Positions 50,096 to 57,486 of a stretch of DNA of 64,000 nt are shown in pieces; the stretch's first letter is position 1; every line of letters begins with the position of its first letter. The notes under the pieces were generated by a model. That model saw nothing but the letters and a program-made list of their open reading frames with translations, searched no databases and was not told where the DNA came from. This DNA comes from JAGOEY01 sp017997515 (GTDB taxonomy: Bacteria > Pseudomonadota > Gammaproteobacteria > Burkholderiales > Burkholderiaceae_C). Position numbers and translations under genes: made by a program. Location: NCBI GenBank assembly GCA_026314275.1, contig CP111109.1:4092001-4156000 (forward strand), written 5' to 3'.

Positions 50096-51361
50096 ATGCC
50101 ATTTTCCCAGCTGGGCCTGTCCCCTGCCCTTGTCCGCGCCGCAACCAGCCAGGGTTACGCCACCCCCACGCCGATCCAGGCTGCGGCGATTCCCGTCATC
50201 CTGCGCGGCGCAGACGTGTTGGGCTCGGCCCAGACCGGCTCGGGCAAAACGGCGGCTTTTGTGCTGCCCTTGCTGCAGCTGCTGGCCTCCACACCGGCCG
50301 AGTCGCCGCGCCGTGTGCGTGCCCTGGTGCTGGCCCCCACCCGCGAGCTGGCCGCCCAGATTGGTGAAACCATCCGCAGCCTGGCGCAGCACACCGGTGT
50401 GCCGATGAAAACCGCCGTGGTGTTTGGGGGTGTCTCGATCAACCCGCAGATGATGGCGCTGCGTGGTGGTGCCGACATCGTGGTGGCCACTCCCGGCCGC
50501 CTGCTGGACCTGGTAGACCACAACGCGTTGCGCCTGTCGCATGTGGCCATGCTGGTGCTGGACGAAGCCGACCGCCTGTTTGACCTGGGTTTTGCCGACG
50601 AGCTGGGCCGCGTGCTGGCGCTGCTGCCTGCGCGCCGCCAGAACCTGCTGTTTTCTGCCACATTTCCACAGTCTGTGCAGGCACTGGCCAGCAGCCTATT
50701 GCACAAGCCCGAGCACATCACCATTGAAGCCCCGCCCGTCGCCGACGCTGTGGTGCAGCAACGCGCCATTGCCGTGGACGCGGCCCAGCGCACACCGCTG
50801 CTGGCCCACCTGGTGCAAAAAGCGGGCTGGAGCCGGGTGCTGGTGTTTGTTGCCACGCAGTACGCCACCGAACACGTGGCGCACAAATTACGCCGCGCAG
50901 GGGTGCTGGCCGCACCGTTCCATGGCCAGCTGAGCCAGGGCGCCCGCACGCAGGCGCTGGCCGACCTGAAAGCGTCGCGTGTGCAGGTGCTGGTGGCCAC
51001 CGATGTGGCTGCACGCGGCATTGACGTGGCGCTGTTGCCCGTGGTGGTCAACTATGACCTGCCCCGCTCCCCCGTGGACTACATCCACCGCATTGGCCGC
51101 ACCGGCCGCGCCGGCCAGAGCGGCCTGGCGGTGAGTTTTGTGAGTGCAGCCACCGAGGCCCACTTCCAGCTGATCGAAAAGCGCCAGGGCCTGAGCCTGC
51201 CACGTGAACGGATGGCGGGTTTTGAGCCCAACGCAGTGCAAGCCGACACCAGCGCCATGAACCGCGACCCGCAAGGCACCGGAGGCATCAAGGGCACACG
51301 CCCCAGCAAAAAGGACAAGCTGCGGGCCGCTGCGGCACACAAGCCGGACACGGGTCGCTGA
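50096..51361 (+). CDS. rhlE: DEAD-box RNA helicase (RhlE type)
   Basis: A 421-aa RNA helicase. The Q motif is FSQLGLSPALVRAATSQGYA plus TPTPIQ, motif I AQTGSGKTAAF, motif II LDEADRLFDLGF (DEAD), motif III SATFP and motif VI HRIGRTGRAGQSG. The basic C-terminal tail is short. It is divergent from cobT across a 122-bp region that must contain both promoters. RhlE relatives act in ribosome assembly and cold adaptation. Confidence 0.93.
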   Translation: MPFSQLGLSPALVRAATSQGYATPTPIQAAAIPVILRGADVLGSAQTGSGKTAAFVLPLLQLLASTPAESPRRVRALVLAPTRELAAQIGETIRSLAQHTGVPMKTAVVFGGVSINPQMMALRGGADIVVATPGRLLDLVDHNALRLSHVAMLVLDEADRLFDLGFADELGRVLALLPARRQNLLFSATFPQSVQALASSLLHKPEHITIEAPPVADAVVQQRAIAVDAAQRTPLLAHLVQKAGWSRVLVFVATQYATEHVAHKLRRAGVLAAPFHGQLSQGARTQALADLKASRVQVLVATDVAARGIDVALLPVVVNYDLPRSPVDYIHRIGRTGRAGQSGLAVSFVSAATEAHFQLIEKRQGLSLPRERMAGFEPNAVQADTSAMNRDPQGTGGIKGTRPSKKDKLRAAAAHKPDTGR

Positions 51362-51389
51362 CACACGGCGTGGGGCACTCGTGGGCCTT

Positions 51390-51460
51390 GATTTATGAAT
51401 AAAACAGGGCTCTAGCGCACACTCAACCTGCGCTTACAGCTATATATTCAATAGCATCAA
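51390..51460 (+). repeat. Family-1 dispersed repeat (clear copy)
   Basis: AATAAAACAGG, GCTCTAGCGCACACTC, CCTGCGCTTACAGCTAT, ATATTCAATAGCA. It sits between convergent genes. Confidence 0.75.
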
Positions 51461-51502
51461 GAACGCAGGAATGTCCCAATCAGGATGGCCTGGCAGACGC
51501 CG

Positions 51503-51889
51503 TCAGTCCTGCACAAATACCTGCCGAAAAGCCGCACAAAACGCCGGTGTGCCACCCAGTGTCAGGGTCACGGTATGCCGGATATGCGGGGCCGCCGCTG
51601 GTGGAACATACACACACAGGCTGCGGGTAGGTGCATCAAATGTGATGCGAGCCTGAGCGGCTGCGGCACCCACATCGGTCAGCTGCAGGTCGTAGTCCCA
51701 GTCAAAGCCTTCGTCGAGTGGGCCACTGTCCGGGCCAAACGTATCGCAGGCCCAGGCCAGCACCTGTACCAGTTCAGCATGCAGGGCTGGCACATGGGCA
51801 GACAGCACCGAAGCCATGGCGTCAAAAGTGCCATGGCCGTGGTCGTCTTCGCTGTACTCAAAGTCCAGGTAGTCCAGCGCAGTGTTCAT
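51503..51889 (-). CDS. Hypothetical acidic protein
   Basis: A 128-aa acidic protein (MNTALDYLDFEYSEDDHGHG at the start) with a beta-rich C-terminal half (ITFDAPTRSLCVYVPPAAAP). I do not recognise the family. The ATG overlaps the stop of the upstream lipoprotein gene by 4 bp, so translation is coupled and a joint function is plausible. No signal peptide; probably cytoplasmic. Confidence 0.7.
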   Translation of the reverse strand: MNTALDYLDFEYSEDDHGHGTFDAMASVLSAHVPALHAELVQVLAWACDTFGPDSGPLDEGFDWDYDLQLTDVGAAAAQARITFDAPTRSLCVYVPPAAAPHIRHTVTLTLGGTPAFCAAFRQVFVQD

Positions 51890-52638
51890 GGGGCGGACAA
51901 AACACAGGGAGGGTACGCGCGACCTTTCAGCTCCAGGGTGGTGGTGTCGTCCTGGGTCAGCACGCGGGTGGTCGGGTCGCCCACGGCCACAAAAAGGATG
52001 CCTTTTTCGGACTCTGCCTGTTGCAACTGGAGCGTGCGACCGCCGATCTTGAGCAGCATCAGCTCGCCATGAAACCCCATGGTGGCGTGTTGCTTGCCGC
52101 AGCGCAGCGCGCTGGAAAAACCCATGGGCTGGAACGGCTCGAGCAGCAACGCACCCACGTCCACCTGGTCGGCCTTGGGGTCCACAGGCACGGGGCGGCT
52201 CACCCAGGTAGCCCCGGCGTTTTCCAGAATCGCGCCCTGCACGGCGTAGGACTTGCCCGCCCGCAGTGTGCTGCGCTCCACCACCAGGGTAAACGGCGTG
52301 GCAACCTGGGTGGCACGCAGCGCTGTACGCACCTCGGCCACCACTGCGCCGTCGGGGGCCGACACATCACGCAGCTCCACCACCGTGGTGCTGCGTGCGG
52401 GCGGCTTGCTGCCGGGTGGCAGGCTCAGCTTGCCCCGGATGTCGAGTGTTTTTGCGGCCTGCGCTGTCGGCGGCGGCACGGGCTGCACGGGTGCAGGCAC
52501 GACGGGTGTGTTGGGCTGCGCCGCGGAGGCCACGGTGACAGCAGGCACCACCGGCACCGGGTCTACCCGTGTGGCGCACGCAGCAAGCAGCAACACCGGC
52601 ACCAAAATGAACAGGCCCATACCCCCAGCACGCCGCAT
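51886..52638 (-). CDS. Lipoprotein with YbaY-type and MliC-type domains
   Basis: A 250-aa lipoprotein: signal with LLLAACAT (lipid-modified Cys about residue 20), a Pro/Val linker, and a YbaY/YscW-like beta domain (TLDIRGKLSLPPGSKPPARS, then ENAGATWVSRPVPV). A C-terminal region resembles MliC, the membrane-bound inhibitor of c-type lysozyme (LLKIGGRTLQLQQAESEKGI and the final AYPPC pairing with an earlier Cys). A frame upstream to 53109 is out of phase with cobQ and ignored. The YbaY-MliC combination is unusual. It lies 37 bp after cobQ. Confidence 0.75.
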   Translation of the reverse strand: MRRAGGMGLFILVPVLLLAACATRVDPVPVVPAVTVASAAQPNTPVVPAPVQPVPPPTAQAAKTLDIRGKLSLPPGSKPPARSTTVVELRDVSAPDGAVVAEVRTALRATQVATPFTLVVERSTLRAGKSYAVQGAILENAGATWVSRPVPVDPKADQVDVGALLLEPFQPMGFSSALRCGKQHATMGFHGELMLLKIGGRTLQLQQAESEKGILFVAVGDPTTRVLTQDDTTTLELKGRAYPPCVLSAP

Positions 52639-52675
52639 AACACACACTCCGTAAAAGTAGTGTCCAAGTGTAGGG

Positions 52676-54172
52676 CTACACAGGCGCTTGTTTTGGCTCC
52701 AGCAATTGCAGCAGCGTGTCCGCGCCAAAGTGCTGCTCGACATAGTCGGCCAGCCCGTCCAGCACCGCGTCCAGCGTGGGCACCTGCGCACCAAACAGCG
52801 CCTGCAGCACGGCGGGGTCTTCAAACATGCCGTGTAAGTACAGGCCCAGCACATTGCCCCGCGCGTTCTGCCAGGCCAGGCCGCCCTGCATGGCCTGGGT
52901 GGCCACGTCACCGCCTGCGGCCATGGCCGGGTGCTGGGCAGTCTGGCCGTGGTGGATTTCGTAGCCCTGCACCGCCACGCCCGACAGCGCCTCCCAGGCC
53001 CCGGCCAGCGCACCAAACTGTGTCTGCCGGTGCTGCACGGTCTTGGCCTCTTCAAACACGGTGACCAGCGGCAGCAGCCCCAGGCCCGGCCCGTTGCCGT
53101 CGATGCCATACATGTCGATCAGCGCCTCACCCAGCATCTGCAGGCCGCCACAAATGCCCAGCACCGCCCCACCCCGCCCGGCGTGCGCGGCAATGGCTGC
53201 GTCCAGACCTTGTGTGCGCAGCCAGGCCAGGTCGCTGCTGGTGTGTTTGGAGCCGGGCAGGATGACCCAGTCTGCCGCTACCAAATCAGCAGCCGCTCGC
53301 GCCCACTGCACCTGCACACCGGGCACATTCTTCAAGGGCTGGAACTCGTCCAGGTTGCTGATGCGCGGGTAGGCCACGATGGCTATGCGGGTGTGCACCT
53401 CGCCGCCACCGGTGGTGGTGCGGGCGTCAAACACACCGTCTTCCTCGGGCAGTCCGTGTTGCCACCACATCGGCAAGGTTGCTAGTGTCGGGATGCCGGT
53501 CAGGTCTTGCAGCATCTGCGGCGCGGGGGCGAGCAGTGCGGCGTCACCCCGGAACTTGTTCAGCACAAAACCGGTGATGAGCGCACGCTCATCCTCGGGC
53601 AGCAGCGCCCAGGTGCCGTACAGGTGGGCAAACGCGCCGCCCCGGTCAATGTCGGTCACCAGCAAACATTGGGCTTGTGCGTGGCGCGCCACACGCATGT
53701 TGACGATGTCGCTGGCATGCAGGTTGATCTCGGCCGGTGAGCCCGCGCCTTCGATCACCACCACGTCGTAGTCGGCCCGCAGGTCGTCCAGCGCCTGCGC
53801 AATAGTGGGCCAGACCCGCTCGCTGCGGCCCCGCCACGGCATGGCCGTCAGCTCGGCGCTGACCTGGCCGAGCAGCACCACCTGGCTGTGGGTGTCGCGC
53901 TCGGGTTTGAGCAGCAGCGGGTTCATGCGCACTTCGGGCACTGCGCGCGCGGCCAGTGCCTGGAAATACTGGGCACTGCCAATTTCACCCCCGGCCACCA
54001 CACGCGCGTTGTTGCTCATGTTCTGCGCCTTGAACGGGGCCACCTTCAAGCCCTGGCGCGCATACCAGCGGCACAGTGCCGTGGTCAGCCAGCTTTTTCC
54101 CGCACCGCTGGTGGTGCCCAGCACCATCACACAACGGGCGGGAGACAGGGAGATATTCGCTGTGGGGGTCAT
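52676..54172 (-). CDS. cobQ: Cobyric acid synthase (glutamine-hydrolysing)
   Basis: ATP-dependent amidotransferase (498 aa) that amidates four carboxyl groups of adenosylcobyrinate diamide. The N-terminal synthetase P-loop region is LGTTSGAGKSWLTTALCRWY, followed by KAQNMSNNARVVAGGEIGSA. The C-terminal glutaminase domain has the nucleophile in VLGICGGLQMLG and the catalytic His in GYEIHHGQT. Its ATG overlaps the stop of the upstream acyl-CoA regulator by 4 bp, an unusual partnership. Confidence 0.96.
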   Translation of the reverse strand: MTPTANISLSPARCVMVLGTTSGAGKSWLTTALCRWYARQGLKVAPFKAQNMSNNARVVAGGEIGSAQYFQALAARAVPEVRMNPLLLKPERDTHSQVVLLGQVSAELTAMPWRGRSERVWPTIAQALDDLRADYDVVVIEGAGSPAEINLHASDIVNMRVARHAQAQCLLVTDIDRGGAFAHLYGTWALLPEDERALITGFVLNKFRGDAALLAPAPQMLQDLTGIPTLATLPMWWQHGLPEEDGVFDARTTTGGGEVHTRIAIVAYPRISNLDEFQPLKNVPGVQVQWARAAADLVAADWVILPGSKHTSSDLAWLRTQGLDAAIAAHAGRGGAVLGICGGLQMLGEALIDMYGIDGNGPGLGLLPLVTVFEEAKTVQHRQTQFGALAGAWEALSGVAVQGYEIHHGQTAQHPAMAAGGDVATQAMQGGLAWQNARGNVLGLYLHGMFEDPAVLQALFGAQVPTLDAVLDGLADYVEQHFGADTLLQLLEPKQAPV

Positions 54173-55662
54173 AGGCTCTTGCGGATTGTCTTTCGGCCCG
54201 TCGTTTCAGACGAAGGCGCAACGGTATAGGGCGTAAAACGGCTTTCATTTTCGTTCACGTCCAGTGGCCGGCCGATGAACGGGAAAGCGCGCTGCGGGCA
54301 GGCCTCACGTTCACACACCTTGCAGCCCATGCCAATGGGGGTGGGCACGGTCGGGTCGGTGGTGTCCAGGCCCCGCGAGTACACCAAACGGCTGGCGTGC
54401 ACCATGTCGCAGCCCAGCGCCACCGCAAAGGTTTTGCCCGGCGCGCCAAACCCGCCCTGCGCATGCGACACCGTGCGCGCCACCCACAGGTACGCGCGGC
54501 CATCGGGCATACGGGCCAGCTGTGTCAGCACCCGGCCCGGCTGGGCAAAGGCCTCGTACACATTCCACAAAGGGCAGGTGCCGCCCACCTTGGAGAAATG
54601 GAAATGGGTGGCCGACTGCCGTTTGGAGATGTTGCCTGCACGGTCCACGCGGATGAAGAAAAACGGCACGCCCCGTGCGTCGGGCCGCTGCAGTGTGCTC
54701 AAGCGGTGGCACACCGTCTCAAAACCCACACCAAACGTGCGGCCCAGTTGGTCAATGTCATACCGGAGCGATTCGGCCGCGCGCAGAAACACGTCGTAGG
54801 GCAGCAGCACCGCGCCTGCAAAGTAATTGGCCAGGCCGATACGCGCCAAGGCCCGCGACGCATCACTGGTCAAGCCCGGGTCAGCGGCCAGCCGTTGCAG
54901 GCTGTCGCCCATCTCCAGAAAGGCCAGCTGGGTGGCCATCTGGAACGCGTGTTGCCCGGCGTCCAAATGGGGCGACAGGCGCAGCAGCTTCTGGTGTGGA
55001 TCGAAATGGCGCTGCTGGCTGCCATCCATCTGCACACCATCATGGGTTCCATGCTGCGCGTGGGCCCATACGACCGACACCCCGTGCTGTTCTTTGAGCC
55101 GCCGCACCAGTGCATCCCCCACGGTGCGCGCACCCGTGCCCATAGCACCTACAACAGCGGCCAGTTGGGTCGCCGATTCGTCCAGCTCGGCCACATAGTT
55201 CTGGCGCGCAAAGAAGAAATCACGCACCTCCTCGAAAGGCATGGCTGCAGTCCCTGTGTCCGTGTGGTCACCGTCCCTGCCCGCAGACAAAGCCTCCAGC
55301 CGCTCAACGGCCTGGCGGTGGCGCTTGTGCAGCGACAGCAGGCTGCGGCCCACTGCGGGCATGTTGGCAGCGATCTCGCGAATCTCGGCCAGCGACACAG
55401 ATTCTTGAGGCGCTCCGTCGGCCAGCACCTCGCGCAGCCCGGCAATCATGCGGGCCTCGTCGTCTTCCGAAAACATCTGCACGTCCACACCAAATGCGGC
55501 GTTGATCTTGAGCAGCACCGGCACGGTTAACGGGCGCTGGTTCTGCTCCAGCTGGTTCAGGTAACTGGGCGACAGGCCCAGCGCCTGGGCCAGCGCCACC
55601 TGGTTCAAACCACGCTCTTCGCGCAGGCGGCGAAGGCGCATACCCATGAAGGTTTTTTTCAC
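54169..55662 (-). CDS. Short-chain acyl-CoA-responsive regulator (RamB/PrpR type, DUF2083)
   Basis: A 497-aa regulator with an XRE helix-turn-helix (LRRLREERGLNQVALAQALG, SPSYLNQLEQNQ; residues about 7-60), then a long ligand domain of the DUF2083/RamB/PrpR type. C-terminal cysteines in GCKVCEREACPQR correspond to a region that binds an iron-sulfur cluster in mycobacterial PrpR, a propionyl-CoA sensor. GTG 55662 (KKTFMGMRL) is my preferred start; ATG 55647 is possible. It is divergent from the thioesterase/prp genes and probably controls them, and is translationally coupled to cobQ. Confidence 0.88.
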   Translation of the reverse strand: MKKTFMGMRLRRLREERGLNQVALAQALGLSPSYLNQLEQNQRPLTVPVLLKINAAFGVDVQMFSEDDEARMIAGLREVLADGAPQESVSLAEIREIAANMPAVGRSLLSLHKRHRQAVERLEALSAGRDGDHTDTGTAAMPFEEVRDFFFARQNYVAELDESATQLAAVVGAMGTGARTVGDALVRRLKEQHGVSVVWAHAQHGTHDGVQMDGSQQRHFDPHQKLLRLSPHLDAGQHAFQMATQLAFLEMGDSLQRLAADPGLTSDASRALARIGLANYFAGAVLLPYDVFLRAAESLRYDIDQLGRTFGVGFETVCHRLSTLQRPDARGVPFFFIRVDRAGNISKRQSATHFHFSKVGGTCPLWNVYEAFAQPGRVLTQLARMPDGRAYLWVARTVSHAQGGFGAPGKTFAVALGCDMVHASRLVYSRGLDTTDPTVPTPIGMGCKVCEREACPQRAFPFIGRPLDVNENESRFTPYTVAPSSETTGRKTIRKSL

Positions 55663-55699
55663 TGTGGGGCTCACATGTATTGGGGGCCTGATGGTAAGC

Positions 55700-55812
55700 G
55701 GGATTTGCAAATAATTTACTTCGCAATATTTGCAAACCACTCCAAAAAGCTTCGCATTCATTCGCCAATTCAGCCATTCCTTTTGCAGGGTGTTTTGCGT
55801 ACATTGCGAACC
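55700..55812. promoter_or_regulatory. Cluster of TTTGCAAA/TTCGCAA half-sites between regulator and prp operon
   Basis: Words of the form TTYGCRAA occur as ATTTGCAAAT (55703-55712), TTCGCAATATTTGCAAAC (55720-55737), TTCGCATTCATTCGCC (55751-55766) and TTTTGCGTACATTGCGAACC (55793-55812). They resemble the corynebacterial RamB site (AA/CTTTGCAAA-like), and RamB is a homologue of the adjacent regulator. The last one ends next to the ATG at 55814. Confidence 0.65.
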
Positions 55813-55813
55813 C

Positions 55814-56278
55814 ATGCAGCATGCGAACCCAGCCCACGAGCACCTCCCGGCACACCACACCCCCGTGCGCTTGGGTGCCACCAACATGGTTGAAATGGTC
55901 TTTCCGAACCAGGCCAACCACTACGGAACATTGTTCGGCGGCAACGCGCTAAAGCTTCTGAGCCAGGCCGCCTTTCTCACCGCCAGCCGCTTTGCACCGG
56001 GGCATTTCGTGATGGCGGCATGCAACGACGTGGTGTTCCACCGCCCGGTGCGGCTGGGCCAGGTGCTGAACATGACCGGCTTTGTGGAACGCGTCGGCCA
56101 CACCTCGCTCACCGTGGTGGTCAGCGCCACGGTGGAAGACCTGTGCAGCGGCACCTGTGCGCCAGCGCTGGACAGCCGCTTCGAAATGGTGGCGGTGGGT
56201 GCAGATGGCCGCCCGGTTGCGCTCGCCACTTCCACGCCAGACACGCCCCAAACAGCCACACCAGCCACAACAAATTAA
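55814..56278 (+). CDS. Acyl-CoA thioesterase (hotdog fold)
   Basis: A 154-aa hotdog-fold thioesterase (YciA/cytosolic long-chain type). Conserved: MVFPNQANHYGTLFGGNALK (residues 28-47, with active-site Asn/Gly region) and MAACNDVVFHRPVRLGQVL. ATG 55814 starts right after the last operator site; the frame is open upstream. Lying first in the prp operon, it may release CoA when propionyl-CoA or methylcitrate-pathway acyl-CoA accumulates (inference). Nine bp separate it from prpC. Confidence 0.85.
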   Translation: MQHANPAHEHLPAHHTPVRLGATNMVEMVFPNQANHYGTLFGGNALKLLSQAAFLTASRFAPGHFVMAACNDVVFHRPVRLGQVLNMTGFVERVGHTSLTVVVSATVEDLCSGTCAPALDSRFEMVAVGADGRPVALATSTPDTPQTATPATTN

Positions 56279-56287
56279 GGAGACTCC

Positions 56288-57460
56288 ATGTCCGTCACCA
56301 GCCTGCCCCACCCCGCCGAGGCACCCGCCTTCAAACCCAAAAAATCTGTGGCCTTGTCAGGCGTCACCGCAGGCAACACCGCGCTGTGTACGGTGGGCAA
56401 AACCGGAAACGATCTGCACTACCGTGGCTACGACATTCTGGACATCGCCGAGGTCTGTGAATTCGAGGAAATTGCCCACCTGCTGGTGCACGGCAAACTG
56501 CCGAGCGCGGCCGAGTTGCGCGCCTACAAGGCCAAACTCAAGGCACTGCGCGGCCTGCCCGTCACGGTGAAAGAGGCACTGGAACGCCTGCCCGCGTCGG
56601 CGCACCCGATGGACGTGATGCGCACAGGTGTCTCCGCACTCGGTTGTATCCTGCCCGAGAAGGACGACCACAACACCCCCGGCGCACGCGACATTGCCGA
56701 CCGCCTGATGGCGTCACTCGGCTCGATGCTGCTGTACTGGTACCACTGGTCCACCAACGGCCAGCGGATTCAGGTTGAGACCGATGACGAGTCCATCGGC
56801 GGCCATTTCTTGCACTTGCTGCACGGGCATAAACCCAGCGCCGAATGGGAACGCGCCATGCACACGTCGCTGGTGCTATACGCTGAACATGAATTCAACG
56901 CATCCACCTTCGCCTGCCGGGTGATTGCGGGTACCGGGTCTGACATGTACTCCGCCATCACCGGCGGCATTGGTGCGCTGCGTGGCCCCAAACACGGGGG
57001 CGCCAACGAGGTCGCGTTTGAAATCCAGAAACGTTACGACAACCCCAACGAAGCCGAAGCCGACGTGCGCCGCCGTGTGGAGGCCAAGGAGGTGGTGATC
57101 GGTTTTGGCCACCCGGTCTACACCGTGAGTGACCCGCGCAACGTGGTGATCAAAGGTGTGGCGAAGTCGCTGTCGCAGCAGGCGGGCAGCACCAAGATGT
57201 TCGACATTGCGGAGCGGCTGGAGTCGGTGATGTGGAACGCGAAGAAGATGTTCCCCAACCTCGACTGGTTCAGCGCGGTGAGTTACCACATGATGGGTGT
57301 GCCCACCGCCATGTTCACACCGCTCTTTGTGATCGCCCGCACCAGCGGCTGGGCAGCCCATGTGATCGAGCAGCGGCAGGACAACAAGATCATCCGCCCC
57401 AGCGCACACTACACCGGCCCGGACGACCTGGCCTTCGTACACATCCAGGACCGCACGTAA
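56288..57460 (+). CDS. prpC: 2-methylcitrate synthase
   Basis: Citrate synthase-family enzyme (390 aa) joining propionyl-CoA and oxaloacetate. Catalytic histidines lie in LYAEHEFNASTFACR and GPKHGGANEVAFEI, and the Asp is near the C-terminus in the PSAHYTGPDD vicinity. AAGGAG stands 6 nt before the ATG. Length and context (acnD, prpF downstream) separate it from the housekeeping citrate synthase. Confidence 0.96.
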   Translation: MSVTSLPHPAEAPAFKPKKSVALSGVTAGNTALCTVGKTGNDLHYRGYDILDIAEVCEFEEIAHLLVHGKLPSAAELRAYKAKLKALRGLPVTVKEALERLPASAHPMDVMRTGVSALGCILPEKDDHNTPGARDIADRLMASLGSMLLYWYHWSTNGQRIQVETDDESIGGHFLHLLHGHKPSAEWERAMHTSLVLYAEHEFNASTFACRVIAGTGSDMYSAITGGIGALRGPKHGGANEVAFEIQKRYDNPNEAEADVRRRVEAKEVVIGFGHPVYTVSDPRNVVIKGVAKSLSQQAGSTKMFDIAERLESVMWNAKKMFPNLDWFSAVSYHMMGVPTAMFTPLFVIARTSGWAAHVIEQRQDNKIIRPSAHYTGPDDLAFVHIQDRT

Positions 57461-57486
57461 AAACGACAGAGGCCAGAGCCCGCCCC

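Noticed and set aside
48921..54172. Cobalamin riboswitch upstream of cobT or cobQ
   Set aside because: I looked for the B12 box and a long structured leader; cobT has only a 122-bp divergent gap and cobQ overlaps its upstream gene.
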